This document shows positions 8,639 to 17,500 of a stretch of 64,000 nt of DNA, piece after piece (the first letter of the stretch is position 1; every line of letters starts with the position of its first letter). The position numbers were made by a program, and so were the translations under genes. Under the pieces are notes generated by a model that had not been told where the DNA came from, did no database searches, and saw only the letters and a program-made list of their open reading frames with translations. This stretch comes from Rheinheimera mesophila (GTDB taxonomy: Bacteria > Pseudomonadota > Gammaproteobacteria > Enterobacterales > Alteromonadaceae): contig NZ_LAVS01000086.1 in the NCBI RefSeq assembly GCF_000986865.1, positions 201,487 to 265,486 on the forward strand, given 5' to 3'.

Positions 8639-9155
8639 CAGTGCCTCGTTTTAAATACAGCGGCAACCCGGCGGCAACAAAAATCACCTCATCGCATACC
8701 CTGGCAAGCTGCTGATTCAGCCAGCCTTGCTGGTCGACAAAAATACGATTTAGCTCGCCTAAAGGCACCAGCCCCATACCTACTTCGTTGCTGACCAAAA
8801 TCAGTTGGCCTTCAAACTGTGCAACAGCATCAGCGAGCTGCTGGCGTAACAGCGCAAAGTCTTGATCCGGACTATGATAAAGCTGATTATTCAGCCAGAG
8901 GGTCAGGCAATCGACTAGCACTGTTTGGCCCGAGGCTGAAAGCTGAGTTAAGGTTTCACTCAGTATTAAAGGGCATTCGACTAGTTGCCAGTGTTTGGGT
9001 CTTTGTTGCTGATGCAGTTTTATCCTTTGACTCATTTCGACGTCAAAAGCTGTGGCTGTGGCGATGTAACAGATCTGCTCTGATGGTGTCGCAAGCTGTT
9101 CTGCCAGGCTGGATTTACCGCTGCGGGCGCCGCCTAAAATCAGCGTCTTTTTCAT
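8625..9155 (-). CDS. cobU: Adenosylcobinamide kinase/guanylyltransferase CobU (CobP)
   Basis: This 176-residue protein begins with the CobU P-loop GGARSGKS (residues 8-15). It contains ICYIATATAFDVEMSQRIKLHQQQRP, including the histidine that is guanylylated, the VDCLTLWLNN switch-like motif, and LVSNEVGMGLVPLGELNRIFVD. It phosphorylates adenosylcobinamide and then attaches GMP. ATG at 9155 starts the P-loop strand directly and overlaps the cobS stop (ATGA); a longer frame to 9194 lies inside cobS and is rejected. Confidence 0.94.
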   Translation of the reverse strand: MKKTLILGGARSGKSSLAEQLATPSEQICYIATATAFDVEMSQRIKLHQQQRPKHWQLVECPLILSETLTQLSASGQTVLVDCLTLWLNNQLYHSPDQDFALLRQQLADAVAQFEGQLILVSNEVGMGLVPLGELNRIFVDQQGWLNQQLARVCDEVIFVAAGLPLYLKRGTDAAD

Positions 9156-9937
9156 CCCTGTTGCCTCCACCAAACCAGCCAGACCAAATAACAACTCAGT
9201 TCAGTGACTTGCTGCGCTGCACCTAATAGATCACCTGTATAACCCTGTAACTGGCTTCGATAATAAACAAACAGCAGTGCAAAACATAAGATAAGCGTCA
9301 CAAGCAGAGACAAGGCTAAAGATACAGGCAGCAAAGACAAAAGTGGTAGAACAAACAGCCAAATCCAGACCAAAGCACGCTTTTGCAAAGAAGTGGCGAT
9401 AGGTTTGCTTTTACTGACCGCATCCAACTGTTGATAAGGCAAGACAAAGGTCAGGCTGACTGCAGTGGCGCGCGATAATCCCGCCACCAGCACTAAGGCC
9501 CAAACCGCTTGACTGTCTAAAGCCTGCAGGCTTTGCCATTTGATTAAAAACACAGAGAACAGCGCGACCAGGCCATAAGTACCGACTCTGCTGTCTTTCA
9601 TAATCTCCAGCTTGCGTTCCAAAGACAGTCCGCCACCTAAACCGTCGGCTGTATCGGCCAGACCGTCCTCATGAAAAGCACCGGTTAACACCAGACCTGC
9701 GACTAAGCTAAGCAGCACAGCGATGGAAAAGGGCAGCAGTTGGGCTGTGGCAAGCAATAGCAAAGCTTGTACTGTTCCTAATAACAGGCCGACCAGGCTT
9801 AAATAACGACTACTTTGATTCAGTAGTTCAGGGCTATAGGGAGTTGATGCGGGCACTGGAATACGGCTGAAAAATGCCAATGCCAGACAAAACAGTTGCC
9901 ATTGCCGGAGCGACCAGTTGAAAGCATGACTAATCAC
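9152..9937 (-). CDS. cobS: Adenosylcobinamide-GDP ribazoletransferase CobS
   Basis: This 261-residue polytopic membrane protein has the CobS signatures FFSRIPVP near the N terminus and GAFHEDGLADTADGLGGG, followed by RKLEIMKDSRVGTYG. These acidic motifs bind Mg and the substrates. The enzyme joins alpha-ribazole (phosphate) to adenosylcobinamide-GDP in the inner membrane, the last joining step of cobalamin assembly. The best start is GTG at 9937, which overlaps the cobT end by 8 bp; there is no ATG early in the frame. Several hydrophobic segments follow to the C terminus. Confidence 0.93.
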   Translation of the reverse strand: MISHAFNWSLRQWQLFCLALAFFSRIPVPASTPYSPELLNQSSRYLSLVGLLLGTVQALLLLATAQLLPFSIAVLLSLVAGLVLTGAFHEDGLADTADGLGGGLSLERKLEIMKDSRVGTYGLVALFSVFLIKWQSLQALDSQAVWALVLVAGLSRATAVSLTFVLPYQQLDAVSKSKPIATSLQKRALVWIWLFVLPLLSLLPVSLALSLLVTLILCFALLFVYYRSQLQGYTGDLLGAAQQVTELSCYLVWLVWWRQQG

Positions 9938-10976
9938 TGCTGTCTACCACTTGGGTTACACCGGCATCAGCGAAACTGGCCATATCGTTGTAAAAACTGA
10001 TGGCAGCACGCAGCAGTGGCACTGCCAAAGCGGCCCCTGTGCCCTCACCTAAGCGTAAAGCTAAATCCAGCAAGGGGATGGCATTCAAGGCATCTAACAC
10101 CGCCTTATGACCGGCCTCAGCGCCCTGATGGGCAAAAATTAGATAATCGCGGCAATTCGGTGCTATCTGACAAGCTAATAACGCCGCCACTGAGACAATA
10201 AAACCATCAATTAACACAGGTGTTTGCAAAGCAGCCGCACCTAAGATAGCGCCACAAAGCTGAACCAGTTCAAAGCCACCAAATTCCGCCAATATGGATA
10301 CTGGATCTTTGGCATAAGGCCGCTCTAAAGCCTGTTTGATTAAACTCAGTTTGAGCTCAAATTGTGTATCGCTGATACCGGTCCCCCGACCGACACAAGT
10401 TTCAACCGGCAAACCAGTGGCAGCGGCCAGTAAAGCTGCGGCACTGCTGGTATTGGCGATGCCCATTTCACCCAACAGCAGTAGATCACACCCAGCCAGA
10501 ATATGTTGCCGCGCGATATGGCGGCCTAAAGCCAAACCTGCGTCGACCTGTGCCAGTGTCATGGCAGGTCTCTGACTGAAATCTGCGGTGCCAGAGCCTA
10601 AGGATTGTTGAATTAAACCCGGTGCGTCGGGCAGGGCAGATAAGATACCGGCATCTATCACAGCTAACTCAATGCCATTGCTGCGGCAAAAACAGTTGGC
10701 TGCCGCACCCCCGGTTAAAAAATTGCGCACCATCTGCTGTGTCACGGCGCTGGGCGCTATGCTAACGCCATGCACATTGATGCCATGATCGCCGGCAAAG
10801 ATCAGCAGCACGGGTTTATTTAGTGATAAAGGGCTTTTGTTTTGGATCAGCGCCAGTTGCAGCGCCAATGCCTCCAGCTTCCCCAAAGCCCCTGCAGGTT
10901 TTGTTTTTAAATCAATACGTTGTTGTATTGCTGTGGTCGCCGTTTTATCCAGAGCAGGTATTTCAGCTAACATCAT
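9930..10976 (-). CDS. cobT: Nicotinate-nucleotide--dimethylbenzimidazole phosphoribosyltransferase CobT
   Basis: This 348-residue enzyme matches CobT along its length: KPAGALGKLEALA, the IFAGDHGINVHGVS motif, LLGEMGIANTSSAAALLAA, GRGTGISD, and the catalytic-glutamate block LRLGEGTGAALAVPLLRAA near residue 315. It makes alpha-ribazole phosphate, the activated lower ligand, from dimethylbenzimidazole and nicotinate mononucleotide. GGAG six bases upstream supports the ATG at 10976. Only 12 bp separate it from btuC. No bluB or other dimethylbenzimidazole synthesis gene is seen here, so the base may come from elsewhere. Confidence 0.95.
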   Translation of the reverse strand: MMLAEIPALDKTATTAIQQRIDLKTKPAGALGKLEALALQLALIQNKSPLSLNKPVLLIFAGDHGINVHGVSIAPSAVTQQMVRNFLTGGAAANCFCRSNGIELAVIDAGILSALPDAPGLIQQSLGSGTADFSQRPAMTLAQVDAGLALGRHIARQHILAGCDLLLLGEMGIANTSSAAALLAAATGLPVETCVGRGTGISDTQFELKLSLIKQALERPYAKDPVSILAEFGGFELVQLCGAILGAAALQTPVLIDGFIVSVAALLACQIAPNCRDYLIFAHQGAEAGHKAVLDALNAIPLLDLALRLGEGTGAALAVPLLRAAISFYNDMASFADAGVTQVVDSSD

Positions 10977-10988
10977 AAAAAACTCCGT

Positions 10989-11987
10989 TTAACCACGCCG
11001 GTATTTAAATAACATCGACAAAAAGAACAGACTACCAATAGCGGAGGTGACGACACCTATAGGTAATTCCTGATCCGGCAACAGGCTGCGCGACAAGGTA
11101 TCAACGAGCGCCAAAAACACTGCGCCTAACCAGACTGAGCCCAGCAACAAGGCGACACTGGATAAACCAAACAAGGAGCGCACCAGATGCGGGATCATCA
11201 GCCCAACAAAAGCTATACCGCCACAACAGGCGACAATAGCAGCGCTGACCGCAGCACAAAGTAGCAGAATAATGAAACGCAAGGGCTGCACATTCACCCC
11301 TAAGCTACGAGCACTTTCATCGCTCAACACCAACGCATCAAGCTGGCGGCGATACAACAAACCCAGCAGCAAGGTGAGCAATACCAGTGGGCTTATCAAC
11401 GCCACATGCGTCAGACTGGCCTGACTCAAACTGCCCATCAGCCAGAACATCACACGATTGGCAGCAAAAGGTTCAGATAAATACAACAAGGTGGTGGTGA
11501 TGGCGCTGAGCATAAAGCTGACCGCAACACCACAAAGTAACAGGCTTTCCAAGCGTTGCCAGCGGCTGCTGGCACCTATCAGTAGTACCAGAAACACCGC
11601 CAGCAAAGCGCCAACAAAGGCAAACAAGGCGGTGAACAACTGCCAGTCGGGGAGCAGAATAGTCGCTATGGTCGCCCCTAAAGCTGCCCCTGAGACTATG
11701 CCAAACAAATAAGGATCAGCCAGCGGATTGCGGCTGGCATTTTGTAATAATGCGCCGCAAAGAGCTAAACCGGCGCCAGCCAGCAACGCCAGCAACAAAC
11801 GCGGAAATCTGAGTTGCCATAATACTGTGGATTGCATCTCATCCAGAGCTGTAAAGCCGAATAAGCCTGCAACAGAGACGGACACAGAACCTGTAGTTAA
11901 AGCCAGCACTCCAACCAGCACAAACAAGGCGATAGCCAGTAAAACAACGAAAGGCACAGGCAAGGCGGCTAACCAGATTTTGCTCAT
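10989..11987 (-). CDS. btuC: Vitamin B12 ABC transporter permease BtuC
   Basis: This 332-residue FecCD-family permease has about ten hydrophobic segments. It shows the conserved blocks LRFPRLLLALLAGAGLALCGALLQNASRNPLADPYLFGI-like near residues 60-100, SLGVNVQ, and GGIAFVGLMIPHLVR before the last helices. It forms the inner-membrane channel of the B12 importer with BtuD and receives substrate from BtuF. Its ATG overlaps the btuD stop (ATGA), and an AAGGAC ribosome binding site lies inside btuD. Haem or siderophore permeases are relatives; the operon decides for B12. Confidence 0.92.
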   Translation of the reverse strand: MSKIWLAALPVPFVVLLAIALFVLVGVLALTTGSVSVSVAGLFGFTALDEMQSTVLWQLRFPRLLLALLAGAGLALCGALLQNASRNPLADPYLFGIVSGAALGATIATILLPDWQLFTALFAFVGALLAVFLVLLIGASSRWQRLESLLLCGVAVSFMLSAITTTLLYLSEPFAANRVMFWLMGSLSQASLTHVALISPLVLLTLLLGLLYRRQLDALVLSDESARSLGVNVQPLRFIILLLCAAVSAAIVACCGGIAFVGLMIPHLVRSLFGLSSVALLLGSVWLGAVFLALVDTLSRSLLPDQELPIGVVTSAIGSLFFLSMLFKYRRG

Positions 11988-12769
11988 CGAATGTCCTTGT
12001 AACCAAAGCTAACCCGTGGGCAATCACCAAAAGGATTTTGGTCTATTAAACAGGGAATACGGAATACCTCGGTCAGTAACTCTTGTTGCAGTACGTGCTC
12101 CGCTGTGCCATCAGCCACCAGTCGACCTCGGTTCAGCAGCAATAAACGGTCGCAATAACGCGATGCCAGATTTAAATCATGAATACTGGCAATCACAGTA
12201 ATATTCAGTGCTTTGGCAATACGCAGCACCTGATGCTGGTAATACAAGTCCAGATGATTGGTGGGTTCGTCCAGCAATAACAACAGCGGTTTTTGCATCA
12301 CAGCTCTGGCTAATAACACCCGTTGTTGTTCACCTCCGGATAAATGAGCAAAGGAATGGTGTTGTTTAGCCGCCAGGCCAACCAGTTCCAGACTGTGCCT
12401 GAGTTGCTGCAGGTCCTGCTCTGTATTGGTTTGCCATAAGGCTTTATGCGGAATCAGCCCCATCAGCACCACATCAGCCACAGTTAAATCAAATAAAGGA
12501 CCGGGCAACTGACTGACCAGCGCCACCTTAGCCGCCAGTTCAGATTGGCTAAAACTGCTCAGTGGCTGGCCTTGTAATTTAATCAGGCCCGAGCTTGGCT
12601 GATACTCTTTTTGCAGTAAACGTAATAAGCTGGTTTTGCCTGCGCCATTGGGACCCAGCAAAGCGACAAACTGCCCCTGAGCTATAGCAAAACTCAGCTC
12701 TGTTAAGATCTGCTGTTGATGGATGCACAACTGTACCTGAGAAAATTCGACAACCGGGGTCTGGCCCAC
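11984..12769 (-). CDS. btuD: Vitamin B12 ABC transporter ATP-binding protein BtuD
   Basis: This 261-residue ATPase has Walker A GPNGAGKT (residues 39-46), a Q-loop in VALVSQLPG, the signature LSGGEQQR, Walker B LLLLLDEPTNHLD and a switch histidine in ASIHDLNLAS. It powers the BtuC channel. GTG at 12769 is chosen as the start, with TGGAG seven bases upstream. The open frame continues to 12961, but that part is the riboswitch leader and is not homologous-looking. As the first gene of the B12 operon, it is the one directly controlled by the leader. Confidence 0.9.
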   Translation of the reverse strand: MGQTPVVEFSQVQLCIHQQQILTELSFAIAQGQFVALLGPNGAGKTSLLRLLQKEYQPSSGLIKLQGQPLSSFSQSELAAKVALVSQLPGPLFDLTVADVVLMGLIPHKALWQTNTEQDLQQLRHSLELVGLAAKQHHSFAHLSGGEQQRVLLARAVMQKPLLLLLDEPTNHLDLYYQHQVLRIAKALNITVIASIHDLNLASRYCDRLLLLNRGRLVADGTAEHVLQQELLTEVFRIPCLIDQNPFGDCPRVSFGYKDIR

Positions 12770-12804
12770 AACAAAGCTCCATAAAATAACGGGCAGGGAC
12801 CAGG

Positions 12805-12855
12805 AAAAGCGGTTCAATACCGCAGAGTTCCGGCACAGTGTAAGCCCGCACTGTG
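12805..12855 (-). promoter_or_regulatory. Expression platform of the B12 riboswitch (P13 hairpin and terminator-like hairpin)
   Basis: On the minus strand, a 7-bp hairpin (CACAGTG at 12855-12849, CACTGTG at 12840-12834) carries the loop CGGGCTTA. Its GGCTTA is complementary to TAAGCC in the aptamer (12932-12927), as expected for the known L5-L13 kissing contact. Then comes a 5-bp hairpin GCGGT-ATTGA-ACCGC (12823-12809) followed by TTTT, a weak intrinsic terminator. Its 5' side can instead pair with aptamer bases 12921-12909. This is read by eye and has not been folded by software. Confidence 0.6.
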
Positions 12856-12889
12856 TGTCACAAAACATTGCGACGCCTGAGGTTTGTAA

Positions 12890-13014
12890 AGGCAGGACAT
12901 CTGACTTGCCGGACTCTGGGTAGAGTGGCTTACAGTTGCGGGTACAGTACAGGATTTGCACCTGTTTCCCTTTTCAGTTCATTGCAACAGTCTCACACTG
13001 TCGCAGAACACCTT
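12890..13014 (-). promoter_or_regulatory. Cobalamin (AdoCbl-type) riboswitch aptamer
   Basis: Read on the minus strand, the leader of btuD contains the conserved cobalamin-element core: GGGAAACAGGTGCAAATCC, then CTGTACCCGCAACTGTAAGCC, and a B12 box AAGTCAGATGTCCTGCCT at 12907-12890. AAGGTG at 13014-13009 supplies the 5' strand that pairs with CCTGCC. Such RNAs bind adenosylcobalamin and shut off B12 transport and synthesis genes when it is plentiful. The position, 120 bases before btuD, fits control of the whole operon. The exact 5' limit is uncertain. Confidence 0.93.
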
Positions 13015-13102
13015 CAACAAAACTAGTGCAGTGTAGCAGAGCACGACACCGGACGTCAGCAGAAATGTCCGGCGGTCTGGATGTCTTTAGCTTGAGGGAG
13101 GG

Positions 13103-13456
13103 TTACTCTGCAATGACTGTTTTCGTCAGTTCAGTACCATCGGCTTGTTTAATTAAAAAGCTGACAGACTCACCTTTATTCTTCTTCAGCAAATCTTTGG
13201 CATCACCGGCAGGGCAACCGGGAATAGCACAATCTGCAATCTTCAGAATTTGATCGCCTACCAAGACTCCAGCCTTTTCCGCTGCGCCTCCTGCAACAAG
13301 ACTTTTTACTTTGACTGTCGCCAACTTCGAATTAAAAAAGCCTCCTTCAACCGCAATATCCAGCGATAACCCAATTTTTCCTTTTTCAGCAGCCAGCGCT
13401 GTTGTGCTGGTAAATACCCAGCAAAAGGCTGCGGACAACAGTATTTTCTTATTCAC
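13103..13456 (-). CDS. Small secreted PDZ-domain protein
   Basis: This 117-residue protein has a signal peptide (residues 1-22, cleavage after ALA) and a single PDZ domain: VKVKSLVAGGAAEKAGVLVGDQILKIADCAI, then DAKDLLKKNKGESVSFLIKQADGTE. There is no protease domain, so it is probably a periplasmic binding or scaffold module. Two cysteines (ADCAIPGC) could form a disulfide. It sits upstream of the B12 riboswitch on the same strand, but the riboswitch leader has its own spacing and the two are unlikely to be functionally linked. The function is unknown. Confidence 0.8.
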   Translation of the reverse strand: MNKKILLSAAFCWVFTSTTALAAEKGKIGLSLDIAVEGGFFNSKLATVKVKSLVAGGAAEKAGVLVGDQILKIADCAIPGCPAGDAKDLLKKNKGESVSFLIKQADGTELTKTVIAE

Positions 13457-13641
13457 TTTGATGATTCCCTATCTTTGTATTAATGAATGAAACTAAATGT
13501 TTACATAATCGACAATAAAACGAATGGAAAGAGGAAACAAGCCATGACCCAGATATTTATCTGTGCAGCCAGCCTGTGTCTGGTAAAGCAAATGATGTCG
13601 TGTAATAGTAGAACTGGTGTATTGAATCAACAGGATCAGGA

Positions 13642-14439
13642 ATGCGCAAAAGGTTATTGTCTGCGTTAGCTGCCACTGTAGTGCTTTGTTCTGTCAGTGT
13701 GCAGGCTTGTGTGCTGCGGATGGCTGCAGAAACAGACTTTCCTCCCCATTTGATTTTAAAAGAGCAAGGCTGGCAAGGACAGAGTGTAGAGTTGCTGCAA
13801 CTGTTAGCCAGGGAGGTGGGGTGTGAGCTGACGTTTATCAATAGTCCCTGGTTACGTTCCCTGGTCCAGATCAATAGTGGCGAACTGGATGTGGTCAGTC
13901 ATTTGTCCTACAGCGAAGCGCGAAAATCCGACTTTGCTTTTATTGGTCCTCATCATATCGAATCCATTTGGTTAATTGGTGATCCCGACACTTTGCCTCG
14001 GATATCGACACTTCAGGATTTATCGCAAGATGTTGATCTTGGCCGAATTGCTGAGCTCAATGGCGCCTATTACGGTGAAGAGTTTGAGCTGTTAAAACAA
14101 AGTCCATTTTTTGCCCGGCAACTGGTCAGCATCAGCAGTATTCAGGACAAGCTGGCGTTGCTGGAGGCGGGCAGGGTCAATGCGATTTTAGAAGATGTGT
14201 CGGTGCTGCAGTACTGGCAGACCCATCAGTATAAGAACGCGAAAAAGTATCAACCTTTAGTGCTGGTGTATCAAAGCCCGGTTTATTTTGGCTTTAGTAA
14301 AAGGACATTATCCAAAGCTATGTTGGTGAAACTACAGCAGGCCTGGAAAAAACTGCATGAGCAAGGCCTTATTGACCGCACTGTGCAGCGTTATCAGCGA
14401 AAAAATATAACGACACTGACCCCATCGAGCCGATTGTAA
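13642..14439 (+). CDS. Orphan periplasmic solute-binding protein (SBP_bac_3 type)
   Basis: This 265-residue protein has a signal peptide (about residues 1-22, cleavage near VQA) followed by the family 3 binding-protein fold. It starts LRMAAETDFPPHLILKEQGWQGQSVELLQLLAREVGCEL and includes the typical GELDVVSHLSYSEARKSDFAFIGP block. Homologues bind amino acids or related small molecules for ABC importers, or act as sensors. No permease or ATPase gene is adjacent, so this is an orphan, as is common in Alteromonadales-like bacteria. The ligand is unknown. Confidence 0.82.
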   Translation: MRKRLLSALAATVVLCSVSVQACVLRMAAETDFPPHLILKEQGWQGQSVELLQLLAREVGCELTFINSPWLRSLVQINSGELDVVSHLSYSEARKSDFAFIGPHHIESIWLIGDPDTLPRISTLQDLSQDVDLGRIAELNGAYYGEEFELLKQSPFFARQLVSISSIQDKLALLEAGRVNAILEDVSVLQYWQTHQYKNAKKYQPLVLVYQSPVYFGFSKRTLSKAMLVKLQQAWKKLHEQGLIDRTVQRYQRKNITTLTPSSRL

Positions 14440-14494
14440 TCAGGTACAACGCAGCGACTGTCACTTGTCAGCAGGCTCTATGCGGATATAAAAA

Positions 14495-14519
14495 AAGACC
14501 CCGCGTTGCGCAGGGTCTT
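14495..14519 (-). terminator. Rho-independent terminator of the RND efflux operon
   Basis: Stem AAGACCC/GGGTCTT (14495-14501 with 14513-14519) with an inner GCG/CGC pair-up. On the minus strand it is followed by TTTTTTATAT. It ends the efflux operon and faces the convergent binding-protein gene. Confidence 0.85.
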
Positions 14520-14542
14520 GTCAGCAGTTTTTATCGGACGCC

Positions 14543-17500
14543 TTAGTGCTCGGGCGCCTTATCTGCCGCTTCTTTGTCCAGCAATTCCAATTCTTTACTG
14601 ATTGCCAGCGGTGAGCCGGTATTGCGGGCCAGCACCATATAAGCCACTGGTACTACATAAATGGTCAGTAAGGTCGCCACACCGACACCAGCAAAGATCA
14701 CCATACCTATCACCATCCGGCTTTCAGAGCCCGGGCCTGTGGTGATGATCAGCGGAATAGCACTGAAGACTGTGGTAAAGGCGGTCATCACAATAGGACG
14801 TAAGCGTAGGGCAGAAGCGCGTTTGATGGCTTGTTCAAACTCTACACCGGCATCGCGCAACTGGTTGGCAAATTCAACGATTAAAATACCGTTTTTCGCC
14901 ACTAAACCTATTAGCATCACCAAACCTATCTGACTGTAAATATTCAGCGTCATACCGGCTAAATACAAACCAGCCAAAGCACCAACTAAACCCAGTGGTA
15001 CTGTCAGCATAATGACAAAAGGATGGATAAAACTTTCGAACTGCGCTGCTAACACCAAAAAGGTGATGAGAAGTGCCAAAGCAAAAATCAGCACGGTCGA
15101 TTCGCCACTTTCTTTAAACAGCAGTGACTCACCTTTGTAGTCAATACCCACTGTGCCTTCGATATTGTCTTTGACGGTTTTTTCCAAAAACTCCAGCGCT
15201 TCGCCTAAGCTGTAGCCCGGCGCCAGGTTGGCAGTAATAGTGATACTGCGCATTCTGTTGTAGCGGTTTAAGCTGGAGGTGGTGGCTTCTTCTTTCAGTA
15301 CCACCAGATTATCCAGAGGAATAAGTTGGCCTGATTCTTTAGCCCGCACATAAACATTGCTGATACTGCCGGGTTTGGCAAAATCTTTGTCTTCACCTTC
15401 CAAAATCACATCGTATTCTTTACCTCTGTCCAGGAAAGTAGTAACCCGACGCCCACCCAGCATGGCTTCCAACGCCTGACCTACGGCACCGACAGAAACG
15501 CCCAAATCGGCGGCGCGTTCACTGTTAATTTCCACCAGCACCTGAGGCACGGTTTCTTTGTAGTCGTGATCCAGCATCTGCAAGTTTGGATTTTGTGCCG
15601 CCTTGGCCAGCACTATATCGCGCCACTGCACCAATTCCTGATAGGTATTGCCCTGAATCACAAACTGCACAGGACGACCACCGCCCCGACCGCCGCCTAA
15701 GCCGCTGCGCATAAAGGTGAAGGCTTTGACATCAGGCAATTCATTCAGTTTGCCACTGACTTCCTGCATCAGCTCTGAAGTGCGTCTTTTGCCGTTATTC
15801 CAGTTTTCGGTGCCTACTATCGCCACACCACCTGAATTGCCCCAGCCCGGAACCCGGATCAGCAAGCGGTTAAACTCACCTTTTTCGTAGTAGGGCATCA
15901 GTAAATCTTCAATCAAGCGCATATTGCGGCTGTTATTGGCGTAACTGGCGCCTTCAGCGCCACTCATATTGACAAAAAAGGTGCCTCTGTCTTCCTGTGG
16001 CGCCAGCTCGGACGGAATTAATTTCAGCAGCAGCACAGTGGCGACAAAACTCATCACCAGCACCGCCATAGTGGGCCAGCGACGGACTATTACGGCGTTG
16101 AGCTGATGACTGTAAAGCTCCTCCAGTTTGGCAAACCCTTTATGCATCGCGGCACTGAAACGGGATTCACGTTTTTTATGGGTTAATAACTTACTGGCCA
16201 GCATAGGGGATAGGGTTAAAGCGGTAATGGCCGAAAAGGCCACAGCCGCCGCGACGGCTAACGCAAATTCAGTAAAGAGTTTCCCCAGTTCTCCCTGCAT
16301 AAATACCAGCGGCACAAAAACCGCAATTAACACCAGAGTTGTGGCTACAACCGCAAAACCTACTTCGCGGGCGCCTCGGTAGGAAGCCAGTAACGGATGT
16401 TCACCTTCCTCAATCCGCCGATAAATGTTTTCCAAAACGACTATGGAGTCATCCACCACTAAACCTATGGCTAATACCATCGCGAGCAGGGTCAGTAAGT
16501 TAATCGAAAAGTCCAGCGCATAAAGCACGGTCACCGCCGCCACTAAAGCCACAGGCACCGTAATAGCCGGGATAAAAGTGGCGCGTAAATTACCAAGGAA
16601 CAGGAAGATCACCAGCACCACCATGCCCATGGCAATCCCCAGAGTGTTGTATACCTCTTTAATGGATTCAGCGATAAAAAGCGACGAGTCATAACCCGGT
16701 TCAATAGTGGTGCCAGCAGGCAAGGCGGCTTTAATTTTTTCCATTTCAGCACGGGCATTTTGCACCACATCCAGCGTATTGGCTTTGGATTGTTTAATAA
16801 TGCCGATACCCAAAAGATTTTTGCCATCGCCGCGGAATTCGTTTTCTTCATCCTCCGAGCTCAGGATCACCTGTGCCACTTCGCCCAAACGCACCAGATA
16901 ATTGTCTTCACCCCGTTTAATAGCTAAACGTCTGAAGTCTTGCTGTGTTTTGTAAGTCCGAACCACCCGGACTGTAAAGTTGCGGTCTTCAGATTTGATG
17001 TTACCAGCCGGTAGTTCCACGTTTTCAGCGCGCAGCACAGTTTCAATGTCCTGCACTGTCACCCCCCGGGCGGCCATGGCGTCTTTGTCAAGCCACAAGC
17101 GCATGGCATAACGACGTTCGCCACCAATCTGAATACGTGCCACCCCATCGACGACTGAAAAACGCTCGACGATGTAACGGTCGGCATAGTCGGATAACTC
17201 CAGGTTGGTCATGGTTTCGCTGTTCAGTACAAACCAGGCGATCGTATCGTCGTCGCCGTCGGCTTTAAACACCTCAGGCGGGTAGGCCTGATCCGGCAGG
17301 TTGTCCAGAATACGCGACACCCGCTCACGCACATCGTTGGCTGCTGCGTCTATGTCGCGGCTGATGTTAAATTCAATGGTGACGTTGGAGCGGCCATCCC
17401 GGCTATTGGAGTTGATATTCTTAATACCCTCCACGCCTGAAATCATATCCTCAATAGGCTGGGTGATTTTGGTTTCAACAATTTCAGCCGAAGCGCCCGG

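Noticed and set aside
12770-12961. Coding extension of btuD to 12961
   Set aside because: This stretch is the riboswitch leader with aptamer and hairpins; the ABC domain starts right after GTG at 12769 with its own ribosome binding site.
14661-16382. Plus-strand open frames inside the RND permease gene
   Set aside because: They mirror the codons of the efflux gene, lack ribosome binding sites and show no domain pattern.
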